A DNA stretch of 6,856 bases from Gammaproteobacteria bacterium (lineage in GTDB: Bacteria; Pseudomonadota; Gammaproteobacteria; Steroidobacterales; Steroidobacteraceae). This document shows, piece by piece, positions 1 to 5,532 of the stretch. Within the stretch, counting starts at the first letter, position 1. Each line of letters begins with the position of its first letter. Location of the stretch: assembly GCA_029857655.1 (NCBI GenBank), contig JAOUGR010000115.1:1-6856 (forward strand), in the 5' to 3' direction. Position numbers and translations under genes: made by a program. The notes beneath the pieces were generated by a model. The model was not told where the DNA came from. It was given only the letters and a program-made list of their open reading frames with translations, and did no database searches.

Positions 1-298
1 GAGCGTCGTTTGTGAGAAGGAAGACCTCCTTGACGCCGAGTTCCTTTGCCCGAGCCTCAACGGCCGCCAGGAGATTGGCCCCGAGCCCGCGGTGCCTGTG
101 GGACGACGCGACGCCAATAGAGCGCACCAGCGCGGTGGTGCCTTTGAGCTCCAGGCCTGCGACACCTATGAGCGCAGCGCCTTCCTTGGCAGCCACGAAG
201 TTGGACAGGAGCCCGGGTTCGATGTCCTCGCTCGGGAGGCCGCAATTCGAGAGAAGAGCAGCGACCTCAGGTAGTGAAGGACTTGAAGATAGGCGCAT
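1..298 (-). CDS. GNAT N-acetyltransferase, ArsN2-like, 3' part outside window
   Basis: Ninety-nine codons are visible, reading leftward off the window edge. GNAT enzymes transfer an acetyl group from acetyl-CoA to an amine. The visible part has a short N-terminal helix with the pattern LPEVAALLSNCGLP, a strand pair around residues 32-50 (NFVAAKEG, ALIGVAGLE), a strand ending ALVRSIGV (56-63), and the acetyl-CoA pyrophosphate loop R-x-x-G-x-G as RHRGLG (68-73), followed by helix alpha3 and the strand VFLLTN. The LLxxxGLP opening and FLLT strand are what I associate with ArsN2, the acetyltransferase found with arsenic resistance genes, but no other ars gene is visible. The ATG has a GGAG six bases upstream. 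The frame stays open further upstream, but this start gives the usual family N-terminus. It begins 27 bases past an attC core site, as cassette genes do. GNAT membership is firm; the ArsN2 assignment is inference. Confidence 0.8.
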   Translation of the reverse strand, partial: MRLSSSPSLPEVAALLSNCGLPSEDIEPGLLSNFVAAKEGAALIGVAGLELKGTTALVRSIGVASSHRHRGLGANLLAAVEARAKELGVKEVFLLTNDA

Positions 299-324
299 GA
301 GTTGCTCCGTGCGCGTGAGTTGAG

Positions 325-390
325 ACCTAACACATGGGTTGAGACGCGCACCCGTGGCGCGGATGCATCGCCTCGAACCGTTTGTTAGGC
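325..390 (-). other. integron attC recombination site
   Basis: Read on the minus strand, the site starts with R'' GCCTAAC (390-384) and ends with R' GTTAGGT (331-325). These fit the consensus pair RYYYAAC and GTTRRRY. The R arms pair over six bases, and the inner L arms pair imperfectly (CGGTTCGAGGCG against CGTCTCAACCC), with an unpaired extra base on each side as is usual for attC. At the apex, GCATCCG (366-360) pairs with CGGGTGC (354-348) with one wobble pair and a five-base loop. Length, box order and fold all match attC. It sits 15 bases after the stop of the lipoprotein gene and 27 bases before the acetyltransferase start, the standard cassette arrangement. Confidence 0.85.
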
Positions 391-405
391 GCCAGCAGTC
401 GACGC

Positions 406-912
406 TTAGGGGTTATACGGCTTGCCATTGACCCAAATCCCGCCGCCTAATTCCTGGACGTCGTAATTCATCCAGCCCTGGGATATGAGCCGCCAGATTT
501 CTCGATGTTTCTGTGTCGTGAGGACCGTATCGATGGTCTTTTCATCGCGCTCCAACATCAGGCGTTCCCAGCGCTGGGAGGTGTAGACCGTGGCCTCAGA
601 TCCGTGCACCTCGACGGAATCAACTGTGGTTTGAATCGCTAGCGTCCTTGGAATAATGCTCCAGTCTCGCAACACATTCTGCTTGAGCTCGTCGCGGCCG
701 ACGACCGCTCCAGCCTCATCTTTCATGGGCCAATCGTCCGGAATGCAGGTCATGTAGGCCTGAATATCCTGAATCCGAGTCGCTTCGCTGCATCGATTGA
801 TCCGCGCCTGAATTTCAGCTCGGACAGCGGCTTCATCGGTGGTCGGTGCAGCGGCGCAACCGGCGAGTGCCGCCGATAAGACTACGAACACTGGAAGTGC
901 CATTGGTCGCAC
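406..912 (-). CDS. SnoaL/DUF4440-like lipoprotein, probable gene-cassette cargo
   Basis: This encodes 168 residues. The N-terminus is a lipoprotein signal peptide: an Arg in the n-region, a hydrophobic stretch (residues 5-17) and the lipobox LAGC with the acylated Cys at 19, so the protein should be attached to a membrane on the periplasmic side. The mature part resembles the SnoaL/DUF4440 (NTF2-like) fold: a long first helix (about 27-55, VRAEIQARINRCSEA), then GAVVGRDELKQNV, the strand VDSVEVHGSEATVYTSQRWE, and EIWRLISQGWMNYDVQ near the end. Such domains are small cone-shaped barrels with many functions, so no reaction can be assigned. The GTG at 912 gives the n-region its Arg; an ATG at 903 is the alternative. 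Neither has a clear ribosome binding site, which is common in cassette genes. The gene lies directly upstream of the attC at 325-390. Confidence 0.75.
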   Translation of the reverse strand: MRPMALPVFVVLSAALAGCAAAPTTDEAAVRAEIQARINRCSEATRIQDIQAYMTCIPDDWPMKDEAGAVVGRDELKQNVLRDWSIIPRTLAIQTTVDSVEVHGSEATVYTSQRWERLMLERDEKTIDTVLTTQKHREIWRLISQGWMNYDVQELGGGIWVNGKPYNP

Positions 913-915
913 TGC

Positions 916-976
916 GCTTAACTACAATCAGGCCGACGAAAGTCATGCCGACAGCTGTTATACGTATCGGTTAAAC
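916..976 (-). other. weak candidate attC or cassette boundary
   Basis: On the minus strand GTTTAAC (976-970) and GTTAAGC (922-916) fit the R'' and R' consensus. With the flanking GC they pair over nine bases, including one G-T wobble. The R' would lie 3 to 12 bases before the lipoprotein start, where a cassette boundary is expected. The inner L boxes do not pair convincingly, and GTCGGC recurs as a direct rather than inverted repeat inside. It may be a degenerate attC or chance core-site matches. Confidence 0.35.
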
Positions 977-1269
977 GCCCCAGGCTTGGTGAGTGCGATT
1001 CCGAGGCGACCCCGGGTGCTCGCATCACGGCCCGGCCGCATTCCTTGCGACCCATGGTTAGAAGTACATCACTTGTCCACCGGTGCGTCAAACCACGGTC
1101 CGCTCCTGGCCGCGTGCAGCCGGCCATCCCGATCATCGGTGAAGGCTGGGATGACGGCAAGCGACCGGCAGTTCACGACCCTGAGCAGCCGGTCACGAGC
1201 GACAGTTTCCGGGATATCAGATCTCAGAAAGGAGTGTCTCGACAGAGGCGGCTGGCTGCCTAATACCTG
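977..1269. other. intergenic stretch without a supported gene
   Basis: Reading frames here are open for up to about 80 codons on both strands, but none shows a recognisable domain, a convincing start with ribosome binding site, or protein-like composition. They look like GC-rich random open frames. The only structure I see is the imperfect palindrome at 1119-1158. In particular there is no integron integrase next to the cassette boundary at 916-976. Confidence 0.5.
1119..1158. repeat. REP-like imperfect palindrome
   Basis: GCCGGCCATCCC (1119-1130) faces GGGATGACGGC (1148-1158) across a 17-base spacer. The CATCCC/GGGATG core pairs perfectly and GCCG/CGGC closes the stem. No T-run follows on either strand, so it is not an obvious terminator. 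The GGGATGACGG half resembles dispersed intergenic palindromes of proteobacteria, but only one copy is in the window. Confidence 0.4.
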
Positions 1270-1346
1270 ATGTGCCGCCACCGCATCCGCCCCCCATTTT
1301 CGTGATGCTCTTCGCGTTCGCCTTCACGGGCTACCTGCAACGCTCG
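1270..1346 (+). pseudogene. 5' stub of an MFS transporter gene
   Basis: From an ATG at 1270 this stretch matches the first 78 bases of the longer transporter pseudogene at 4804, at about 80% identity by eye. CCGCATCCGCCCCC is identical in both, and GATGCTCTTC recurs. Many differences fall in third codon positions, so these look like two old paralogous genes rather than a recent copy. One base is missing after the C-run near 1291-1296, which shifts the frame. Beyond that point the frame reads FTGYLQRS, the end of the first transmembrane helix in this transporter type. After about 1346 the similarity stops and the rest of the gene is absent. It is a remnant, not a functional gene. Confidence 0.65.
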
Positions 1347-1393
1347 AGCCTGGGGCACCGCATTCCGTCAGGGCGATGTCGTTTTCGATGGCG

Positions 1394-1996
1394 CTAATCC
1401 GGATCCTTCGGTTCGCCCATGAGCTCGCCGCGTTCGTTGTAGTAACAGCGACAGTTCCGTCGTAGCTCGCTGTTGAGCTGGGAGCGAGCCCGGTGCAGCC
1501 GGATCTTTACCGTCGCCAGCGACAGGTCGAGCCGCTGCGCGATTTCCTCATTGGATAGATCCTCGAACTCGCTCAGCACATAGACCTTGTACTGGGAAGG
1601 CGGCAGCTTTCTAAGGTAGCCGAGATAGCACGCGACCATTTCGGCCCGTTCGGCTCGCTCTTCGGGGGTCCTCGCGGACGGATCGGGAATTCGCGAGACG
1701 ACGGAATCGACTTCTTCGCTCTCATCGTCGAAGGGTTCCGCCAGAGCACTCGCGGCCGGGCCGCGGGCGCGCTTCCTTGCCGCGTCGCGGACCGTGTTGA
1801 GAGTCACCGCGTGGATCCACGCCGAGAGCTTGGCAGGATCCGCGAGGCTCGCTGCAGACCTGTGAACCTTAGCGAACACCTCCTGGCAGATGTCGTCAGC
1901 GTCCTCGTTACCGAACAGCTTGGCGGCATAGGCGCGGACCTTGCCGTGGTAGGCGCCGTAAATCCGTTCGAAGTCCAGGCCTGAGTCCGTGTCCAC
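1394..1996 (-). CDS. ECF-family RNA polymerase sigma factor
   Basis: This encodes 200 residues with the two-domain layout of extracytoplasmic-function sigma factors. Region 2 lies at about residues 8-78 (FERIYGAYHGKVRAYA, then DADDICQEVFAKVH, then AWIHAVTLNTVRDAARKR) and mediates core binding and -10 recognition. An acidic linker follows at about 88-118. Region 4 at about 125-182 carries the helix-turn-helix LSNEEIAQRLDLSLATVKIRLHRAR that reads the -35. The C-terminus has a short cysteine-containing tail, NCRCYYNERGELMGEPKD, possibly a sensing or zinc-binding extension. The start is GTG at 1996, with GGAGG (2004-2008) seven bases away. It is divergent from the cytochrome operon, about 150 bases away, so control of that operon is a reasonable inference. 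No anti-sigma gene is adjacent in the window. Confidence 0.93.
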   Translation of the reverse strand: MDTDSGLDFERIYGAYHGKVRAYAAKLFGNEDADDICQEVFAKVHRSAASLADPAKLSAWIHAVTLNTVRDAARKRARGPAASALAEPFDDESEEVDSVVSRIPDPSARTPEERAERAEMVACYLGYLRKLPPSQYKVYVLSEFEDLSNEEIAQRLDLSLATVKIRLHRARSQLNSELRRNCRCYYNERGELMGEPKDPD

Positions 1997-2142
1997 TCCC
2001 GATCCTCCGAGGTTTTCAGTATACCAGGATCAATTTACGCTCCTCCGGCTTCGAGTGCGACCGGGCGGTGCCGGTTCCAGACGCTTGTATCTTTTCGCTT
2101 CGGTCGATCGTCCATCTACTAGGGACGATGCCGGAGGAGTCG
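1997..2142. promoter_or_regulatory. divergent promoter region between sigma factor and cytochrome operon
   Basis: This 146-base gap must carry the promoters for both directions. On the minus strand TGGTATACT (2026-2018) is a good extended -10 element for the sigma gene. No -35 is visible, and the transcript start would fall just upstream of the GGAGG at 2004-2008, giving a very short leader. On the plus strand I cannot assign a promoter with confidence. GGTTCC (2080s) and CGTC (2109-2112) are possible parts of an ECF-type promoter, but the pairing is guesswork. GGAGGA at 2133-2138 sets the first cytochrome start at 2143. Confidence 0.4.
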
Positions 2143-3261
2143 ATGCTCACCCCCAAGCGGAAACGTATCCTGCGCAGAATCGGCTTCGTTCTTCTGCTCG
2201 CTTGCGGCCTCCTGGTCATCGGGGGCGCCCTCTTCGCCATCGAGGTCTATTCGCGGCAGCCAGTCAGGGCGGTTCCCGCCACGGTGCACGCGTCTCTCTC
2301 CCGCACAGACTGCATCGACTGTCACGCCCCGATCGCCGCAGAGTGGCGACAGTCACTCCATCACCGGAGCATTTCCGGTCCGTATTGGCAAGACGTCAGG
2401 CGCATGGGCTATTTGAAGCTGTTCGACGCAGTGCGCAAGCCGTGCGAGAGCTGCCACGCGCCCGCAAATGTCCTCGACCTCGCTTTTCGTGCAACGGACG
2501 AGTCCGGCGATCCAGCCATCGGAATCGAGTGCACGCCGAACCTCCTGCAGGAACCGAGTGGCGTGACGCCCGTTCGGAGGCAGGATGACGTGGCGCTCGG
2601 CATCGACTGCGTTTCCTGCCATGTCTCCGCACGCGGCATCCTTGGTCCCGGACGAACGTCGAGCTCCGTACACGAAACGACCGCCGACAGCAGATTCCTC
2701 GACGCCGGGCGTACTTCCGAGACGGTATGCCGAACCTGTCATCGCACGACCGTTGACGTCTGGAAGCACACGGAGCTCGCGCGCCGCGGCACGACCTGTC
2801 TCGACTGCCACATGCCGATCGTCGAGGCTCCGTCGGTCACTGGCGGACCCGCGCGTGCGCGCCGAAGCCACCGTTTTCCCGGCGACAAGGACGCCGCAAT
2901 GCTTCGCGGCGCGATCAATGCATCCCTCGAGATTGCTGGCGACCGAACCGCCCGATTCCGCATCGTCAACGACCGCGTCGGTCACCCCTTGCCGTCAGGC
3001 GCCAATTTCCTGGTGGTGGAGCTCCGGGCGCGCGACGAATCCGGCAAGGTCGTTGCCGAGACAAAGCGGGCGTTCGGGCGCGACGAGCCTCTGCTGCTCG
3101 ATTTCTGGCCGTTCAACGCCGACCGGAGAATCCAGCCCGGCGGACACGAGGAACTCTCCCTGCCGCTCCCCGCTGGCAATGGGCGGGTCGAAGCCCTGGT
3201 GCGCTATCACGACTGGATCAAGGTAAGTCGGGTCGTGGCGACGATGGAAAAACCCTATTGA
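2143..3261 (+). CDS. membrane-anchored pentaheme cytochrome c (first of two paralogs)
   Basis: This encodes 372 residues. The basic N-terminus (KRKRILRR) and one hydrophobic helix (about 14-33) anchor the protein with its bulk in the periplasm. Five CXXCH heme-attachment motifs follow: CIDCH 57-61, CESCH 101-105, CVSCH 156-160, CRTCH 196-200 and CLDCH 219-223. Extra histidines (H73, H74, H177, H209) could be distal ligands. The C-terminal 130 residues carry no heme motif and look like a beta-rich domain (VGHPLPSGANFLVVELRA, FWPF). The general type is the cytochrome c554-like multiheme family; the redox partner and substrate are unknown. Compared with the paralog at 3675 it has about 24 extra residues between hemes 2 and 3, including a lone Cys at 130. 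The ATG at 2143 is chosen for the GGAGGA at 2133-2138; in-frame ATGs at 2128 and earlier lack a better site. Confidence 0.92.
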   Translation: MLTPKRKRILRRIGFVLLLACGLLVIGGALFAIEVYSRQPVRAVPATVHASLSRTDCIDCHAPIAAEWRQSLHHRSISGPYWQDVRRMGYLKLFDAVRKPCESCHAPANVLDLAFRATDESGDPAIGIECTPNLLQEPSGVTPVRRQDDVALGIDCVSCHVSARGILGPGRTSSSVHETTADSRFLDAGRTSETVCRTCHRTTVDVWKHTELARRGTTCLDCHMPIVEAPSVTGGPARARRSHRFPGDKDAAMLRGAINASLEIAGDRTARFRIVNDRVGHPLPSGANFLVVELRARDESGKVVAETKRAFGRDEPLLLDFWPFNADRRIQPGGHEELSLPLPAGNGRVEALVRYHDWIKVSRVVATMEKPY

Positions 3262-3271
3262 GGTGCAAGCC

Positions 3272-3628
3272 ATGAGTATCTGCAAGACGATGGATTGCTG
3301 TGAGCGACCGCGTGATCGAGCGTGGCTGATCGAGGTCAGCGCCCTCGCGCTCTTTCTTCTCCTGGTGGGAATACTGGTCGCTGTCCCCGGCAGACAGTGG
3401 GCCGAGTTCGCTCTCGGACTCAGTGCGATTCTCCTGGGCAAGAACGCCGCGCGTTTCTGGAGCGGACTCGCGGTGCGCCACGCAGGCCTAGCCGTAGGCG
3501 GCGGCGCGCTTGCCGCCGGTGTGGCGGGCCTGGTTTGGCCCGAGTCGCCACTGCTCGGGATCTTCCTGATTGCCACGGGCGTTGTCGCGTTTGCCCTGGC
3601 GGTCCGGGAGTTCACGACTCGCCGGTAG
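3272..3628 (+). CDS. small four-helix membrane protein between the cytochromes
   Basis: This encodes 118 residues that I do not recognise as a named family. After a hydrophilic N-terminus with three cysteines (C4, C9, C10) there are four likely membrane helices at about 19-39, 43-64, 69-89 and 93-112. Most of the chain is therefore in the membrane, roughly in the style of short DUF308/HdeD-type proteins. It begins 10 bases after the first cytochrome's stop. GAGGTG at 3260-3265 overlaps that stop and lies six bases before the ATG, so the two genes are almost certainly cotranscribed and may be translationally coupled. A GTG at 3263 in the same frame is a less likely start. Its position suggests a membrane partner of the cytochromes, perhaps a quinol-side or anchoring subunit, but no heme- or quinone-binding motif is evident. 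Confidence 0.75.
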   Translation: MSICKTMDCCERPRDRAWLIEVSALALFLLLVGILVAVPGRQWAEFALGLSAILLGKNAARFWSGLAVRHAGLAVGGGALAAGVAGLVWPESPLLGIFLIATGVVAFALAVREFTTRR

Positions 3629-3642
3629 CCCGCGGAGTCGCC

Positions 3643-3678
3643 ATGGCACTTGCTGTTCCGATCATGCGGCGGCCATGA
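3643..3678 (+). CDS. possible 11-codon leader ORF coupled to the second cytochrome
   Basis: An ATG at 3643 follows GGAG (3634-3637) at five bases and reads MALAVPIMRRP before a TGA at 3676-3678. That stop overlaps the second cytochrome's ATG as ATGA. The cytochrome itself has no good ribosome binding site (GCGGCGGCC), so ribosomes arriving through this short frame could reinitiate there. This is inference from position and overlap; a frame this short can also arise by chance. Confidence 0.35.
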   Translation: MALAVPIMRRP

Positions 3679-4739
3679 AGACACCGGTGAAGATCATCGC
3701 CTGGGTGCTCACCGTGCCCATGGCGGTTGTCCTGGGCGTGTCGCTCTATTTCGGCGTCCACATGCTGGTCCGCCAGCAGCCCGAGGTACGGTCAGGCACG
3801 GTCCATTCGTCGTTGAGCCGCGAGAGTTGCGATGGGTGCCATGCGCCCATTGCCAGCGAATGGCGCGAGTCGTACCACTTCCGCAGCCTGACCGGTCCGT
3901 TCTGGGCGCGAATCCGCGCCAAGGGGTACGAGCGCCTCTTCGCCTCGCTGCGGATCGCCTGCGTCAATTGCCACGCGCCGGCAAACGTACTCGATCTCGC
4001 CAGGGGTGCCTATCCGGTTCAGCGAAGCGACGGCGTGGCGCGGGGCGTTGACTGCGTTTCGTGTCACGTATCGAAGCGCGGCATTCACGGACCCGGCCGC
4101 TCCACCACGACGGCGCACGAAGTCATCGCGGACCAAAGATTCCGCGATCCGATGGTCGCAAGCGTTGCCGTTTGCGGTACCTGTCACGAGGAGGCCAAAC
4201 ATGCGAATACCGTCTCGGCATGGCGCCAAACGGACTTCGCTGAGAATGGGGTGTCCTGCCTCCACTGCCATATGCCCGAGATCCGGGTGCCGTCCGTGGT
4301 GGACGGACCTGCACGGACTCGAAGAAGCCACCGCTTCCTCGGCGACAAGAACGAAGAGATGCTGAAGAAAGCGCTGAATGCTTCCGTCGTCACGACGACC
4401 GACGGGAAGGCCATGGTGCGATTGGTCAACGACCGTGTCGGGCACTCATTCCCGGCTGCGGGAATGAATTCGCTGGTCGTCAACGTGACCGTGCATGACC
4501 AGGAAGGGCGCGTGGTCCAGGTGGTCCACCGCGAATTCGGCACCAAGGAGCGATTGCCCGAGTACCTCGACTTCTGGCCGTTTCTGCGGGTTTCGAAGAT
4601 CCCCTACGGAGCAAGCCGGGAAATCACTATTCGGCTGCCGCCTGGGCCCGGTTTCGTAACGGCCGATTTTCTCTACCGGGACTGGGTCACCATCACCGAC
4701 CGCGATACCTTGATTGAGAGGATCACGAAGCGATACTAG
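3675..4739 (+). CDS. membrane-anchored pentaheme cytochrome c (second paralog)
   Basis: This encodes 354 residues, homologous to the cytochrome at 2143 along its whole length. One N-terminal helix (about 7-28) anchors it, and five CXXCH motifs follow at 52-56 (CDGCH), 96-100 (CVNCH), 127-131 (CVSCH), 167-171 (CGTCH) and 195-199 (CLHCH). Shared blocks include CHAPANVLDLA, GVDCVSCHVS, RRSHRF-GDK, RLVNDRVGH and LDFWPF. The heme-free C-terminal domain is kept. The spacing between hemes 2 and 3 is shorter than in the first paralog, and a KHAN insertion follows heme 4. Two tandem non-identical copies suggest an old duplication with divided roles, for example successive steps of one electron relay or a heterodimer. 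The start at 3675 has a weak ribosome binding site and overlaps the stop of a possible leader ORF. It lies 46 bases after the small membrane protein gene and is likely the operon's last gene. Confidence 0.92.
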   Translation: MKTPVKIIAWVLTVPMAVVLGVSLYFGVHMLVRQQPEVRSGTVHSSLSRESCDGCHAPIASEWRESYHFRSLTGPFWARIRAKGYERLFASLRIACVNCHAPANVLDLARGAYPVQRSDGVARGVDCVSCHVSKRGIHGPGRSTTTAHEVIADQRFRDPMVASVAVCGTCHEEAKHANTVSAWRQTDFAENGVSCLHCHMPEIRVPSVVDGPARTRRSHRFLGDKNEEMLKKALNASVVTTTDGKAMVRLVNDRVGHSFPAAGMNSLVVNVTVHDQEGRVVQVVHREFGTKERLPEYLDFWPFLRVSKIPYGASREITIRLPPGPGFVTADFLYRDWVTITDRDTLIERITKRY

Positions 4740-4803
4740 GGTTGACGCGGGCGCCCTCTGATCTCCCGACCGCCTGGCTCGCAGCCATGTACTCTATGGC
4801 GCG

Positions 4804-5450
4804 ATGTCGAGGCCCCGCATCCGCCCCCTCATCTTCGCGATGCTCTTCACGTCCGCGTTCACGGGGTACGTGTAGCGGTCGGGCATTTCGGTCGTGGCCG
4901 AGTGGATCATGCCGGAGTTGGGCCTGTCCCAGGTGCAGATCGGTTGGGTCATGACGGCCTTCCTGTTCACATACACGGTGTTCCAGATGCCAGCTTGGCG
5001 CTCGGCCACGTGGTCGGCGCGCGGCAGTTGCTGACGGCCATCAGCTTGGCCACGGTCATCGCGAACATCCTGACCGCCTCCGCCCCGCTGATCGCGGCCA
5101 CGGGCGTCATCTTCCTCACGCTCCTCTTCGCCCGGGGCGTGCTGGGTTTCGCGCAATCGGCGCTCTTCCCGGTCATCTCGGGCCGATCCGGCTTTGGTAC
5201 CCCGAGGGCTCTTGGCCTTCGCTCCAGTGGCTGACGGTGACGGGGCTCTGATTCGGCGCGGCGGCGGCCTCGCTGCTCGTGGCATCGCTGATGCAGGAGT
5301 TCGGCTGGCAGAAGGCGTCATCCATTCGAGCGTGCCGTCGCTCTTGCTCGTCGCGCTCTGGTATTGGTTCGCGCGGGACCGGCCCGATCTGCATTCGCGG
5401 GTCTCGAAGATGGAGTTCCTGGAGCTCGCGAGCAATCCGCGCCACGAGGT
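4804..5450 (+). pseudogene. decayed and truncated MFS transporter
   Basis: Translating piecewise gives the N-terminal half of a major-facilitator transporter, in the style of anion:cation (hexuronate-type) symporters. Frame 1 from ATG 4804 reads RPLIFAMLF and FTGYV, then a TAG at 4873-4875 where the stub at 1341 region has a Gln codon, then GISVVAEWIMPELGLSQVQI and FLFTYTVFQMP. Near 4990 the frame shifts and reads VVGARQLLTAISLATVIAN through GFAQSALFPVISG. Near 5190 it shifts again to WYPEGSWPSLQWLTVTGL, with a TGA at 5249-5251, then FGAAAASLLVASLMQEFGWQ. Near 5320 a third shift gives SVPSLLLVALWYWFARDRPD and ELASNPRHEV. Similarity stops near 5450, about halfway through a normal 420-450 residue protein. 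All three shifts fit single-base losses. It is clearly non-functional and lies downstream of the cytochrome operon. Confidence 0.85.
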
Positions 5451-5490
5451 TGCACTTGCTACATTCCCACGAATAGCCGCTTTTGCCGGA

Positions 5491-5518
5491 CCGCGACCGC
5501 CGAATTTGGCAGTCGCGG
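5491..5518. terminator. strong hairpin at the 3' end of the recombinase gene
   Basis: CCGCGAC (5491-5497) pairs with GTCGCGG (5512-5518). After one mismatch, GCC (5499-5501) pairs with GGC (5508-5510), closing on a six-base loop. It lies 15 bases beyond the recombinase stop, where a terminator would be expected on the minus strand, but no T-run follows. It could therefore be a Rho-assisted or weak terminator, or a recombination-site arm. Confidence 0.45.
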
Positions 5519-5532
5519 CCAGCCCGGCGAGA

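Noticed and set aside
839..1270. Plus-strand open frame of 143 codons over the lipoprotein start and the gene-free stretch
   Set aside because: It has no ribosome binding site or domain, and begins antisense to the lipoprotein signal peptide.
2353..2985. Long minus-strand open frame (210 codons) across the first cytochrome
   Set aside because: It lies wholly antisense to a gene with five heme motifs, has low-complexity Arg/Ala-rich composition and no domain. It is a GC-rich shadow frame.
2585..3226. Plus-strand open frame of 213 codons inside the first cytochrome
   Set aside because: It overlaps the cytochrome in another frame, has no start signal and an Arg/Ser/Pro-rich composition unlike a folded protein.
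2995..3684. Minus-strand open frame across the cytochrome/membrane-protein junction
   Set aside because: It is antisense to two supported genes and shows no recognisable motif.
3792..4445. Minus-strand open frame across the second cytochrome
   Set aside because: It is antisense to a gene whose frame is fixed by five CXXCH motifs and homology to its neighbour.
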